A stretch of 64,000 bases of DNA from Iamia majanohamensis (GTDB lineage: Bacteria; Actinomycetota; Acidimicrobiia; Acidimicrobiales; Iamiaceae). The number at the start of each line of letters is the position of its first letter. Position 1 is the first letter of the stretch. Shown here piece by piece: positions 25,159 to 34,736 of the stretch. Below the pieces are notes generated by a model. That model had not been told where the DNA came from, did not search any database, and worked only from the letters and a program-made list of their open reading frames with translations. Made by a program: the position numbers and the translations under genes. The stretch spans positions 3,596,001-3,660,000 of the forward strand of contig NZ_CP116942.1 in the NCBI RefSeq assembly GCF_028532485.1, in the 5' to 3' direction.

Positions 25159-25180
25159 GGGTGCTCCTCTCGGGCCGCGC

Positions 25181-25918
25181 TCAGGTCGGCGGGTGGACGA
25201 CGGCCGAGGCGCGGACCCGCCCGTCGACGGTGAGCCAGGTCCGCACCGTGCCCGCCGCGTCGCGGTCCGACACCAGCGTGACCTCGTCCCGGGGACCGAT
25301 GGCGTCGCCGTACTCCACCTCGGCCCACGCCGGCACCACGCCCCGCCGGTCGAGCTCGTCCTCGACCGGCTCCCACGTGGCGGCGTTGTTCACGTGGCCG
25401 AGGGGGTCGTGGTCGGTGCTGCGCAGGGGCCACGGGCGGCGGTCGGCACCGGCGGGAGGGGGCGGGTGGTGCAGGCGGGCATCGATCCGGCGGTCGCCGG
25501 CCGACGCGCCGTAGGCAGCGAGGAACTCCTCGGTCAGCCGAGCCGGGCGCCCGGTCGTGCGGTCGACCGAGATCCACACCGAGGCGGCCTCGACCCGACC
25601 GCCCCCGTCGCCGCGCACCGAGGTCCGCCGCTCGGCCCAGCGGCTCCCCAGACCGCCGCCGAAGGTGGTGAGCTCCAGGACCTCGCCGAGGGCGGGCGGC
25701 ACCTCGACGGCGATGGTCGTGCGCCGCACCACCCACGGTGCGGTGTGGTCGTGGCCCAGGTCGCGGGTGTCGTCGTTGGCCACGTCCTGGAGGTGGCGGG
25801 CGAGGGCGTCGAGGCGCAGTCGGCCGTGGCGGTCGACGTCGCCCCAGCGCACCCGGCGCCGGCCCGTGTAGGTGCGCCCCCGCTCCGGCACCGGGACGAA
25901 GGCGACGGGCTCGACCAC
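25181..25918 (-). CDS. Acyl-ACP thioesterase-like double-hotdog protein
   Basis: A 245-residue protein resembling the FatA/acyl-ACP thioesterase group. The N-terminal hotdog has VRWGDVDRHGRLRLDAL, and the second hotdog has PLRSTDHDPLGHVNNAATWE, where the Asp-Asn-His pattern of the active site is placed. It would release fatty acid from a carrier protein or CoA. No signal peptide. Adjacent to a nitroreductase gene; no closer metabolic context is visible. Confidence 0.75.
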   Translation of the reverse strand: MVEPVAFVPVPERGRTYTGRRRVRWGDVDRHGRLRLDALARHLQDVANDDTRDLGHDHTAPWVVRRTTIAVEVPPALGEVLELTTFGGGLGSRWAERRTSVRGDGGGRVEAASVWISVDRTTGRPARLTEEFLAAYGASAGDRRIDARLHHPPPPAGADRRPWPLRSTDHDPLGHVNNAATWEPVEDELDRRGVVPAWAEVEYGDAIGPRDEVTLVSDRDAAGTVRTWLTVDGRVRASAVVHPPT

Positions 25919-26021
25919 GCACCGACCCTAGGACCCCGGGCCGCGACGGGTCCCCGGGAGGCCGCCGGTACCCTGGACGACCCCGTGCGGGGCCGCCCCG
26001 GCCCCGGGAGAGGACCTGCCC

Positions 26022-26285
26022 GTGCTGAGGAAGTGGATGCGCTACAAGCTCCTGGCGGAGAAGGCCGTCGACACCGTCGGCCAGAACGCCGACAGCATCG
26101 GCCAGGGCATCGACAAGGTGGCCCGCAAGGTCGAGGAGCGCACCGGCGCCCAGCACTCGGCCAAGATCACCAGGGCGGCCGACCAGGCCAAGGGCCTGGT
26201 GGGCAAGGCCGAGGAGAGGACCCGGCGCGGCGGCGGGTCGGGTCCCGGTCGGCGACCCCTCCCCCCCGACGACCCCCGGTCCTGA
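26022..26285 (+). CDS. Small helical protein, Rv0909/MT0933 antitoxin-like
   Basis: An 87-residue, Lys/Asp-rich, wholly helical protein with the repeating pattern SIGQGIDKVARKVEERTG and KITRAADQAKGLVGKAEER. It resembles the MT0933-like family, annotated as putative antitoxin and also similar to CsbD-like stress proteins. No toxin gene is adjacent: the next gene encodes a PilZ protein. So the toxin-antitoxin label is doubtful, and a stress or membrane-associated role is equally possible. GTG start at 26022. Confidence 0.55.
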   Translation: MLRKWMRYKLLAEKAVDTVGQNADSIGQGIDKVARKVEERTGAQHSAKITRAADQAKGLVGKAEERTRRGGGSGPGRRPLPPDDPRS

Positions 26286-26354
26286 CCCCCACGACCGGGG
26301 GCACCTCGTGTCGCCGTGGCTCAAGGTGCACGGCGGACCGACCGATGGGGGGCC

Positions 26355-26750
26355 ATGGACCCCACGCCCCGTGAGCGCCGCGTCGGCGAGCGCCACGTCC
26401 TCGGTCCCATCGCCGTGCGGTGGCGCCTCGACGACCTCTCGCCCTCCCCGCCGGACGAGCGCGACGGGGCCGGGCCGGAGCCGGCCGGGCTGCTCGACCT
26501 CTCCGCCAGCGGCGTGCGGATCATGGCCCGGACCTCGACCCGACTCGAGGTGGGCGACGTCACCGGCATCTCCATCCGGGGCGTGTCCGGCCCGGTGATC
26601 GTGCGCCGCATCGCGCCCAGCAGCAAGCCGGGGTTCAGCACCTTCGGCCTCGAGTTCGCCGACCCGCTCTCCGAGCTGCCCCAGCTCGTCCACCGGGAGC
26701 TGGCCCACCGGGCCTCCCTCCCCGGCCCTCCGCCGGCGACCCCCGCCTGA
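26355..26750 (+). CDS. PilZ-domain protein, probable c-di-GMP receptor
   Basis: A 131-residue single-domain protein. The c-di-GMP-binding signature is present: R9xxxR13 in RERRVGER and D48-L-S-x-x-G53 in LLDLSASGVRI. The following strands (TSTRLEVGDVTGISI) complete a PilZ barrel. It has no other domain, so it would act as an adaptor. The ATG at 26355 was chosen because it places the arginine motif near the N-terminus as usual. It is convergent with the di-heme gene with only 6 bp between. Confidence 0.7.
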   Translation: MDPTPRERRVGERHVLGPIAVRWRLDDLSPSPPDERDGAGPEPAGLLDLSASGVRIMARTSTRLEVGDVTGISIRGVSGPVIVRRIAPSSKPGFSTFGLEFADPLSELPQLVHRELAHRASLPGPPPATPA

Positions 26751-26756
26751 CGCCCC

Positions 26757-28703
26757 TCACCGGGTATCGAGGTAGGCGAGGAGGTCGTCGACCTCCCGGG
26801 GCGTGAGCGCCGCGGCGCCGCCGTGGTCGGCCTCCGGGAGGCCCAGCAGGGCCTCCAGGTCGGCGGCCCTCCCGTCGTGGCCGTACGGCGCCCGGGCCCG
26901 GGTGCCGAGCAGCGTGGGGGTGACGACGGCGGCCACGTCGGCGTCGGGGTCCGAGGAGTCGCCCAGGACGTCGTGGGTCTCGCCGTCGGTGCCGGCCGGG
27001 CCGACGTGGCAGGTCGCGCAGGCGGCCTCGGGCGAGCGGAACACCTCCTCGCCCCGCGCCGCCGCCTCCCGCTCCGTCGCGTCCCGGGGCGCGGGGATCG
27101 GTGGCGGTGTCTCGGCCAGGTAGGCGCTGATGGCGGCCAGGTCGACCCCCTCGCCGTCGCCGCCCAGCAGCTCGCGCACGGTCTGGTCCACCAGGGCCTC
27201 GGTGGAGCGGAAGGCCCCGTCCCAGTGCAGGGGCTTGGTGGCCGGGTCCACCTGCCACAGCGGTGGGGTCCGCCGCAGCTTGGGCGGGATCTCGGAGGAC
27301 CGGATCCGCCAGGTGAGCCCGTCGTCGGCCCCGTCGGGGTGGCAGGAGGCGCAGCTGACCACGCCCTGGGGCGTCAGGTGGGGGTCGGTGGCGTCGGTGA
27401 AGGTCCGGCGTCCGGCCTCGGCGCGCGCCGAGAGGCCCACCTCGGCCGCCCGACGGGCGACGGCCGTGGGCTCGGTCGGGGGCAGCGGGCCCACCACCGC
27501 CTGGGTCGCGGCGGCGTCGTCGGGCAGCTCGAGGCGGGCCACGGCGTGGTCGAAGCCCACGTCGACGAAGGCGGTGGTGCCGTCGTCGGCGACGGCGATC
27601 CCCCGCGCCCCGGCACCCACGGGGAACGAGGCGACCATCGTCGACCGGGCCGAGGGGTCGCCCTCGGCGCACCGGACCACGGCGACCGTCCGGCTGGAGC
27701 GCCCCACCACCCACACCAGCCCGTCGGGCCCGACGGCCAGGGCGACGGGCTCGCTCAGGATCCGGGTGGGCTCCACCACGTCGGTGAAGCGGGCCCCGCA
27801 GGGCCCGGCGAGGGCGGGCTCGATCCGGGCCTTGCCGTCGAGCGGGGTGCCGTAGCTGTCGACGCCGGCCGCGATCTCCTCGGCGGTCGGCGTGGTGGCG
27901 TTGTCGACGAGCTGGTAGGCGCCCACCACCCCGTCGCCCCGCACGTCGAGGGGGCCGAGCCGGGACGGCGAGCGGCCCAGGTCGACCCAGGCCCGGTCGA
28001 CCTCGGCGGCCACGTCGAGGCTGGGCACCCCCTTCCCCGGGGAGGCCGGGCTCGCGGCGAGGGCCGAGGCCAGGACGGCCAGGTCCCAGCTCCACGTGCG
28101 CCCCCCGACCGCGCTGGACACCACGAGGCGGTCCCCGTCGATGACCGCGCCCGTCGGCCGCCCCGGCACCGCGACGGTCGCCGCCGTGGCCCGGGCGTCG
28201 AGGTCGACGAGGGCGATCCGGTCGTCGTGGGGGCAGGTGGCGACGGCGGTCTCGCTCGCCAGCCCGGCCCGCCCCCGGGGGACGACGACCACGGCGTGCG
28301 TGCCGCCGCAGGGCACGGCGACCTCCGAGGACGTCCCCTCCGCAGTGTCGACGAGGGCCACGCCGGCGGCCCGTCCCCGGCTCACCACCAGGCCGCCCTC
28401 CGACGGGGCCAGCTCCCCCGGTGCGCCGTCGACGACGACGCGGGCCGTGACGCCGAGGTCACCGGGGTCGACGGCCACGACGGCGTCGTCGTCGGGCGAG
28501 GTGACCCACAGGACGTCGTCGACCAGGGCGACCGAGGCGGAGCGGGAGGTGGTGGCGACCGGGGGCGACCCCCCGCCGCCTCCCCACGCGGCGACGCCGG
28601 CGGCCGCCGCCGCGACCAGGGCCAGGAGGACGAGGCCGGGGACGACCAGGCGCCACCGGCGACCCTCGGGGGCCGGGCGCGCCCCACCCCGCGCCGGGGT
28701 CAC
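26757..28703 (-). CDS. Membrane-anchored beta-propeller di-heme cytochrome c (CcpA/MauG-like C-terminus)
   Basis: A 648-residue extracytoplasmic protein. It has an N-terminal anchor helix (about 17-40), then about 370 residues of repeated VDxxD/VAVxxDG strands that look like a seven-bladed YncE-type propeller. A cytochrome-peroxidase-type C-terminus follows, with two heme motifs: CASCH at 451-455 and CATCH at 562-566. TPTLLGTRARAPYGHDGRA near the end is the usual peroxidase/MauG tail. It starts 10 bp after the stop of the large lipoprotein gene, so they form an operon. Likely an electron-transfer or peroxidase-like enzyme acting on an external partner. Confidence 0.75.
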   Translation of the reverse strand: MTPARGGARPAPEGRRWRLVVPGLVLLALVAAAAAGVAAWGGGGGSPPVATTSRSASVALVDDVLWVTSPDDDAVVAVDPGDLGVTARVVVDGAPGELAPSEGGLVVSRGRAAGVALVDTAEGTSSEVAVPCGGTHAVVVVPRGRAGLASETAVATCPHDDRIALVDLDARATAATVAVPGRPTGAVIDGDRLVVSSAVGGRTWSWDLAVLASALAASPASPGKGVPSLDVAAEVDRAWVDLGRSPSRLGPLDVRGDGVVGAYQLVDNATTPTAEEIAAGVDSYGTPLDGKARIEPALAGPCGARFTDVVEPTRILSEPVALAVGPDGLVWVVGRSSRTVAVVRCAEGDPSARSTMVASFPVGAGARGIAVADDGTTAFVDVGFDHAVARLELPDDAAATQAVVGPLPPTEPTAVARRAAEVGLSARAEAGRRTFTDATDPHLTPQGVVSCASCHPDGADDGLTWRIRSSEIPPKLRRTPPLWQVDPATKPLHWDGAFRSTEALVDQTVRELLGGDGEGVDLAAISAYLAETPPPIPAPRDATEREAAARGEEVFRSPEAACATCHVGPAGTDGETHDVLGDSSDPDADVAAVVTPTLLGTRARAPYGHDGRAADLEALLGLPEADHGGAAALTPREVDDLLAYLDTR

Positions 28704-28713
28704 ACGGGCCCGC

Positions 28714-30873
28714 TCAGGAGGCGGTCCGGGTGCCGGCGTCGAAGTCGAGCACCAGGCCGCCCTCGTCGTCGGCGATCTCGTAGGTGGTCGCCTGGAAGTC
28801 GACCTGGGCCCAGGGGTTGTCGTAGCGCTTGTCGTTCCGGAGGTCGGCGTCCTCGCCCTCGACGGTGAAGGCACCGCCCTGGTCGAGGGTCATCTCGCCC
28901 TCGGTGGGCGACGCGAAGCGCACGTCGAAGCCGCCGGGCCGGCCGTCGTCGCCGGCGGGGAGGGGCGTGACCTCGACGTCCGCGCCGCGGACGGTCTCCT
29001 GGAACTCCTCGAAGGTGCCGTCGGTGCCGGCCTCGCCCACGTGGCTGATCCACACGTTGTCGGCCCCACCGGGGGCCACCAGGTCGAAGGGCTCGGTCAT
29101 GCCGTCGGTGAAGACCTCGGCGGGGTCGTGCTCGCGCCACTCGGGCTCCCGCCACGACCAGAGGGCGACGTAGCCGTCGCCCTTGCGCCCGAAGGTCCAG
29201 CTCCCGTCGCGCACGACCTCGTCGAACCGCTCGGTGGGGAACCAGGCGTGGGTCATGTCGAGGCGGTCGAAGCCGAACCCGCCCTCCTCGGCCGCGATCG
29301 GGGCGTAGAGGTTGATGGAGGTCTGACCGGACTGGGCCGACTGCGGCATGGCCGCCGAGCCGGTCCAGTAGCCGTCGTCGTCGGGCCAGGACCTCTCCCC
29401 CTCGAAGGGCTCGTTCTTGGGGAGGGTGGTGAAGACGATGGCCTCCTCGTCGAGGGTGGCCTGCCAGCTCTGGACCTGGTCGGCGTAGGTGCCCGGCCGC
29501 TGGTCCTGCACCGTCGAGAGCATGACCTCCCCGGTGCGGTAGGTGACGGTGTTGGCCTCGGTGAGCAGGCCGAAGGAGAGCACGGGGGCCAGCGACGCCA
29601 CCAGCTCCCGGGCGGCCTGCGGGTCGCCGTCGACCGCGTCGCGCGCGTCGGCGAACGGGGCGAAGGTGGGTGCGTCCCACAGGTCGTTCTCGGTCACGAC
29701 CTCGAGGGTGAGGGGCACGACCTGCCAGGTCGGCTGGGCCCCCCGCTCCCACCAGAAGTCGACGTTGGCCGGGTCGTCGAAGGCGTACCCGTAGGGGGCC
29801 TCGGGGTCGTCGGTGACCGGGGCCAGCGGGTCGAGGGGCACGCCCATGCGCTCCTTGTCGACCATGGGCTCGTCGGACTGGGCGACCCGGCGGACGACGT
29901 CGGGCATCCGGTACCGCTCGGCGCGGGAGAGGAGGGTGGCGCCGTTGTCGCCCGGCGAGGTGTAGTCGAGCTCGGTGGTGTCGAACAGGAGCTTGGTCAG
30001 GTTGAAGACGTCCTGGTCGACGGCCTTGGTCTTGTCCTTGGCGTAGGTGCGGCCCTGGGTGGCGCCCATGTTGCCCCGGTGGGTGTGGAGGGCGAGGTCG
30101 AACAGGAACAGGTCGAGCAGCATGGCCGCCCGGGTGGCGATCTCCTCGTCGTCGGCGAACTCGACCAGCGTGAGGAGCGGGGTGATGTCCTTCTGGTAGT
30201 AGACGTTCGAGTGCCACTCGGAGAACCCGAGCTCGGCCTTCTCGTCCATCCACTCCACGATGCGCTCCCGCGCTGCGTCGCGGTGCTCGGCCCCGGTGCG
30301 GCCGTCGTTGCGGAACGTGGCCTCCGGGTACTCCTGGCCCATCAGGTACTCGTCGGTGGCGAAGATGATCCGGTGGTTCTCGGACCAGTAGTACTTCTCG
30401 TCCACGACGCCCTCGGGGGTGGGCTCGGTGTACCAGTACTCGAAGCCGAGGAGGGCCTCCTCGATGGCCGCCACGGTGTCCTCCGGCAGCTGGTCGCGGT
30501 AGCCGAGCAGCAGGTTCACGAAGTACAGGACGTCGAAGTCGCCGGTGTCGACCCAGGTCTCGACGTCCTGCAGCTGCTCGGCGAAGGTCCCCGGCGTCAC
30601 CGCCTCGCTGTCCCAGGTGAAGTCCGGGTCCCGGTCGGCTCGCTCGGCGTGGGCCAGGACGTTCATGATCGAGCGGGGGTCGAGCTCCTCCGTCGCGTAG
30701 GCGAGGTACTCGTCCTGGCGCCCGGTGAACCACTCCTCGTCGACCAGTCCCACCGTGCTCGCTCCCTGCTCCTCGGGGCCCTCGGCCTCGCCGTCGTCGT
30801 CACCCGACGAGCAGGACACGGCCACCAGGGCGACCACGAGCAGGACCGGGATCAGGACACGACGTCGACGCAC
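28714..30873 (-). CDS. Large secreted lipoprotein of unknown function
   Basis: A 719-residue lipoprotein. A basic start and hydrophobic stretch end in VAVSC with Cys21 as the lipidated residue, followed by an acidic linker. The first two thirds are helical with many Trp/Tyr/Asp (FSEWHSNVYYQKDITPLL, then LFLFDLALHTHRGNMGATQG), suggesting an alpha/alpha toroid. The last 200 residues look like beta-sandwich. That two-part plan is seen in polysaccharide lyases, but I do not recognise a named family and no catalytic motif is certain. It is cotranscribed with a di-heme cytochrome, so a redox partner role is also possible. Confidence 0.6.
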   Translation of the reverse strand: MRRRRVLIPVLLVVALVAVSCSSGDDDGEAEGPEEQGASTVGLVDEEWFTGRQDEYLAYATEELDPRSIMNVLAHAERADRDPDFTWDSEAVTPGTFAEQLQDVETWVDTGDFDVLYFVNLLLGYRDQLPEDTVAAIEEALLGFEYWYTEPTPEGVVDEKYYWSENHRIIFATDEYLMGQEYPEATFRNDGRTGAEHRDAARERIVEWMDEKAELGFSEWHSNVYYQKDITPLLTLVEFADDEEIATRAAMLLDLFLFDLALHTHRGNMGATQGRTYAKDKTKAVDQDVFNLTKLLFDTTELDYTSPGDNGATLLSRAERYRMPDVVRRVAQSDEPMVDKERMGVPLDPLAPVTDDPEAPYGYAFDDPANVDFWWERGAQPTWQVVPLTLEVVTENDLWDAPTFAPFADARDAVDGDPQAARELVASLAPVLSFGLLTEANTVTYRTGEVMLSTVQDQRPGTYADQVQSWQATLDEEAIVFTTLPKNEPFEGERSWPDDDGYWTGSAAMPQSAQSGQTSINLYAPIAAEEGGFGFDRLDMTHAWFPTERFDEVVRDGSWTFGRKGDGYVALWSWREPEWREHDPAEVFTDGMTEPFDLVAPGGADNVWISHVGEAGTDGTFEEFQETVRGADVEVTPLPAGDDGRPGGFDVRFASPTEGEMTLDQGGAFTVEGEDADLRNDKRYDNPWAQVDFQATTYEIADDEGGLVLDFDAGTRTAS

Positions 30874-30892
30874 CCGCCGATGATGGCACCCG

Positions 30893-33229
30893 TCACGGCC
30901 GGGGCGCGCCGCGCCCCCTCCGCCCCCCGGCCCCGGCGGGCTCCCCGTCGGGGCGGTCGTCCGCCTCGGCGTCGGGTGGGGGTGCGGCCGTCGGGGCCGG
31001 CGGGGAGGCGGGGGGCGGACCGGCCGCACCCGCCACGGGCGAGGCCTCGGGCGCCGGGGCCGCGCCGGCGAGGGCGGGGGGCGGGCCCAGGATCCCGGTG
31101 TCGGCGGCCAGGCTGGGGATGACCACCAGGGGCACCAGCCACACCGCGGCGACGCCGAGGACGAGCAGGCCGGAGTCGTTGGTGAGGAAGCCGAGCCCGG
31201 CCAGGCTCGCCACGGCCAGGAAGGCCGGGCCGGTGGGACTGGTGCGCCGGAAGGCGGCCCGCCGGCGGGGCGAGAGCAGCGTGACGGCGAGGGCCACGGC
31301 GATGGCGGGGAGGGTGCGGGTCCAGGTGGTGCGCTCGAGGCTCTCCATGTTCACCGCCCACTTGCGGGTGATGGTCGCCCAGAGCTCCGCCGGGTCGCGC
31401 AGGACGTCGAGCGCGAACTCGCCGATGTGGGTGCGGCTGCCGGCCGGGCGGAGCAGGTCGGCGCCGACGACGGCCACCACCCCGAGGGCCACGGCGAGGA
31501 GGGCGAAGCCGATGACGCGGGGCCGGATGCGGCGCCCGACCAGGACCACGAGGAGCAGGATGCTGGCGGGGACGAACGACAGCACCCCGCCGAAGTCGGC
31601 CCCCAGGCTGGGGGCCACGTCGAGCACGAGGACCACGCCGAGGATCGCGGCGGCCGTGCACACGTCGCGGCGCCGGTCGCGCCCGAGGGCCACGACGAGG
31701 GCGGCGGTCACGAGGGCGGCGGCGGCGAAGGCCCCGAAGGCGGCGTTGCCCACGCCGTGGAAGCGGCTGGCCGCCACCGCGGTGTGGCCGAGGACGGTGG
31801 AGGCCTGCAGGCGGGCACCGGTGACGATGTCGATGCCGATGACCAGGGTGGTGGCCGCGGCCACGAGGAACAGGGATCGGGCGGGCGGGCCGCGCCGTCC
31901 GAGGGCGAGCGCGCTGATGCCCATGGCCGCGGCGATGCCCCAGGTGACCGCGACCGACCAGCCCGGCGACGGCAGCCCCGAGGGCCGCAGGCCGGCCAGG
32001 AACGTGGCTGCAGGCCACGAGGCGAGGGTCAGCAGGACCGCGCCCATCAGCCCGCCCCACCAGCGCGGGTTCCACCCCGGGCGGCGACGGGTCTCGAACA
32101 GCCACAGCGAGAGGATGGCGAGGGCCAGGGTCTGGACGGTGAAGAGGCTGGTGATGGAGGGGCCGTAGGCCTGGGTGGTCGACCGGGCCACCTCGTCGAT
32201 GCGCTCCACCACGGCCAGGCCGTCGTCGGTGGGGTCGAGCACGACCGGGCGCCCGGTCATGGCCACCGACGGGGAGGCCCCGACGCTCTCGAGGACCGTG
32301 GGGGTGACGTCGACGATGGTGACGAGCCCGGGGCGGTCGGTGGCCGGCGACGAGGCGATGCCGGTGGGCACCCCGTCGCCGGAGAGGACGAGGGGTGAGA
32401 GCTCCGGGGCCACGGCGGTGGGGGTGAGGCCCAGGATCGCCAGGAGGGTGCCCGGGGCCCGCTCGACCTCGGCGGCCACGCCGCGGAGCGTCGGCTCCAG
32501 GTCGGTGAGGGCCTGGCGGCGGAGCAGCTCGCCCTCGTCGACGTCGGGCTGGTCGACCTCGGGCGCGCCCTGCTCCCGGGCCCGCTGGTCGCGGAGCCGC
32601 AGGGCGTCGCGCCGGCGAGCCGCCCGGGTGGTGTCACCCGTGTCGATGAGGGTGACGCTGGGCTCGGCCAGGGCCGGCCGCAGCAGGCGGACGATGGCGG
32701 TGGGGTCCGACCGGGTGCGGCCCCCCTCGTAGACGACGTAGTCCTCGGGGGGCACGACGGTGTCGACCGCCCCGTCCGAGTCGGCCAGGGCGGACACGGC
32801 GGCGTCGGGGCCGATGACGGTGGTGGAGACCCCGGCCTCGTGGAGCTCGTCGCCGAGCAGGCCGGGGTCGGTGGGGCTGTCGGAGGAGACGGTGACGGTG
32901 CCGTCGCGGTCGACGTCGGCCGCCACCCGGGTGCCGGCGGAGAGCGAGAGGTAGGCCTCCTCCGCGCTCGGGCGCGACGAGAGCGTCCGCGTGGCGACCG
33001 CCGACACCGCGCCCTCGCCGGCCAGGCGGTCGAGGGTGGGCAGGAGGCCGGTGCCCAGGTCGCTGGCCACCAGCCCTGGGACGGCGACGACCACGACCCG
33101 CTCGGCCGACGGCACCGGGCTGCCCGAGGCGTGGGGTCGGAGGGGCGCGGTGGCGAGGGCACCCACCACCACGACGGCACCGACGAGGGCGGGCATGCGC
33201 CCGGCGCGGGCCCAGGCGCGGACGTTCAC
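30893..33229 (-). CDS. Polytopic membrane protein with N-terminal alkaline-phosphatase-like domain
   Basis: A 778-residue protein. After one N-terminal helix, residues about 40-330 resemble an alkaline-phosphatase/phosphodiesterase fold (VVVVAVPGLVASDLG, TLSSRPSAEEAYLSLSAGTR, and VTIVDVTPTVLESVG near the end of the domain). About eleven transmembrane helices follow (about 360-720), with a Pro/Ala-rich cytoplasmic tail of 65 residues. The plan resembles phosphoethanolamine- or GPI-phosphotransferase relatives, but the metal-binding residues are not convincing by eye. A surface-polymer transferase is possible. It ends 20 bp from the lipoprotein start. Confidence 0.6.
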   Translation of the reverse strand: MNVRAWARAGRMPALVGAVVVVGALATAPLRPHASGSPVPSAERVVVVAVPGLVASDLGTGLLPTLDRLAGEGAVSAVATRTLSSRPSAEEAYLSLSAGTRVAADVDRDGTVTVSSDSPTDPGLLGDELHEAGVSTTVIGPDAAVSALADSDGAVDTVVPPEDYVVYEGGRTRSDPTAIVRLLRPALAEPSVTLIDTGDTTRAARRRDALRLRDQRAREQGAPEVDQPDVDEGELLRRQALTDLEPTLRGVAAEVERAPGTLLAILGLTPTAVAPELSPLVLSGDGVPTGIASSPATDRPGLVTIVDVTPTVLESVGASPSVAMTGRPVVLDPTDDGLAVVERIDEVARSTTQAYGPSITSLFTVQTLALAILSLWLFETRRRPGWNPRWWGGLMGAVLLTLASWPAATFLAGLRPSGLPSPGWSVAVTWGIAAAMGISALALGRRGPPARSLFLVAAATTLVIGIDIVTGARLQASTVLGHTAVAASRFHGVGNAAFGAFAAAALVTAALVVALGRDRRRDVCTAAAILGVVLVLDVAPSLGADFGGVLSFVPASILLLVVLVGRRIRPRVIGFALLAVALGVVAVVGADLLRPAGSRTHIGEFALDVLRDPAELWATITRKWAVNMESLERTTWTRTLPAIAVALAVTLLSPRRRAAFRRTSPTGPAFLAVASLAGLGFLTNDSGLLVLGVAAVWLVPLVVIPSLAADTGILGPPPALAGAAPAPEASPVAGAAGPPPASPPAPTAAPPPDAEADDRPDGEPAGAGGRRGRGAPRP

Positions 33230-33344
33230 GCCACCTCCACCCGGGGATCCCGCGACGCGCCCATGCAGGAAGCGTACGGTCCTCCGCCCGCCGGACCGAG
33301 CGCGGCGCGGTGCACGCCACGCCGACCACCGCGGGCCGGCGGTC

Positions 33345-34685
33345 TCACCACGGCGTCCTCAGCGCCACCTGGAAGCCGATCCCGACGGCGACCTGCAGGG
33401 CCACCCACCCCCGGTGGACCCGGTCGGTCGGACCCGGGAGGAAGGCCGCGGCCCCGGCCAGCCAGGGCACGAAGACGAGCCAGATGCGCTCGGTCTCGCC
33501 CTTGGACAGGCCCGAGAGGTCGGCCGCAGCCACCCCCACCAGGGCGCCGACGACGAGGATGCCGGGACGCAGCCGTCGGGCGAGGCCGGCCAGCCCGGCC
33601 CCCAGCGACGGGCCGACGGCGACGGCCACGGCCGCCAGGTTGCCCACCACGAAGTAGGAGAGGGGGCGGAACTGGGAGAGGCCCTTGTGGTACTCCTCCC
33701 GGGTGGCGAGCAGCCCCGCCGGCCACCAGAACCCGGCCAGCCCGGCCGCGAGCAGGACGACCACGGCGGCCACGCCTCCGACCACCAGGGGCCGGAGGCG
33801 GCGGCGCAGGAGCGCGACCGCAAGGGGGACGGCCAGCACCGGGCCGGTGGCGTAGGAGAGCAGCATGCTCACCCCGACGAGGACGCCGCCGACCGCGGCG
33901 GTGACGTCGGCCCGACGGCCCTGCCGTCCGGTGGCCAGCACCAGGGCGGCCACGGCTGCGGCGGTGACGCCGGCGAAGAAGGCGTCGGGCGAGGTGCCCG
34001 CCCAGATGGCCCCCGGGGCCAGGGCCACGAGCGGGGCGCTGCGCCGGGCCAGGGCGTCCCCGGCCACGTCGCGCAGGGCGACCAGGGCCGCGGCCACGGC
34101 CCCGCCCCAGCCCGCCAGCACCAGGGCCAGGTTCACCTCCACCGGGTCGAGGCCGACCTGGTCGGCGGCCCAGAGGCCGGTCACCAGGCCGGGCGGGTGG
34201 CCCCGCACGTGGGTGGGGTAGTCGGCGATGCGCTCGGTGAAGGTGTCGAGGTAGCCGAACGCCCCGCCGGCGGCCTCCACGTCCGGCACCCCGGCCACGT
34301 ACTCGTAGCGCGACGTCAGCGGCTCGCGCAGGGCCTCGGGGCCGTCGACGGCGTTGAGGGCCAGCAGCCACGCCACGGCCAGCGCCCCCGCCCCTGCGAC
34401 CAGGGCCCGCCACGGCAGCCGGCGGGCCAGCGGCGGGGCCGCCACGACGGCCAGGGCGCCGAGCAGGACGGCCGCCCGGAGGGCCCCCTCGTCGGCGACC
34501 ATGCGCTCCCAGGTGCCGACGAAGGGCGCGGCGCTGATGCGCATCTCGGGCTGGGCCGCGACGACCCGCGCCCCCCAGACGATGGCCCCCCACACCAGCG
34601 CGGTCCACAGCCCGAGCCCGACCAGGGCCGCGCCCCAGGTCCCGGTGGCCGACGGTGCGGGCCGCGGAGGCGCGTCGACGGCCAT
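33345..34685 (-). CDS. Integral-membrane glycosyltransferase-like protein
   Basis: A 446-residue protein with about ten to eleven transmembrane helices. The first large loop contains TSRYEYVAGVPDV and DYPTHVRGHPPGLV, resembling the acidic/His-Pro-Pro-Gly loop of GT-C type mannosyltransferases (GT39/GT87 relatives). Such enzymes transfer sugar from a polyprenyl-phosphate donor on the outer face of the membrane. No accessory glycosylation genes are directly beside it, although a sugar-transfer-like cluster starts on the other side of the divergent promoter. ATG at 34685. Confidence 0.65.
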   Translation of the reverse strand: MAVDAPPRPAPSATGTWGAALVGLGLWTALVWGAIVWGARVVAAQPEMRISAAPFVGTWERMVADEGALRAAVLLGALAVVAAPPLARRLPWRALVAGAGALAVAWLLALNAVDGPEALREPLTSRYEYVAGVPDVEAAGGAFGYLDTFTERIADYPTHVRGHPPGLVTGLWAADQVGLDPVEVNLALVLAGWGGAVAAALVALRDVAGDALARRSAPLVALAPGAIWAGTSPDAFFAGVTAAAVAALVLATGRQGRRADVTAAVGGVLVGVSMLLSYATGPVLAVPLAVALLRRRLRPLVVGGVAAVVVLLAAGLAGFWWPAGLLATREEYHKGLSQFRPLSYFVVGNLAAVAVAVGPSLGAGLAGLARRLRPGILVVGALVGVAAADLSGLSKGETERIWLVFVPWLAGAAAFLPGPTDRVHRGWVALQVAVGIGFQVALRTPW

Positions 34686-34736
34686 CCGCCGAGGGTAGGG
34701 GGCGCCGGTGCCGGGATCCGGTGCACCAGCGGCGTC

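Noticed and set aside
26022-26285. Toxin-antitoxin module
   Set aside because: The antitoxin-like protein has no toxin gene on either side; neighbours are a thioesterase and a PilZ protein.
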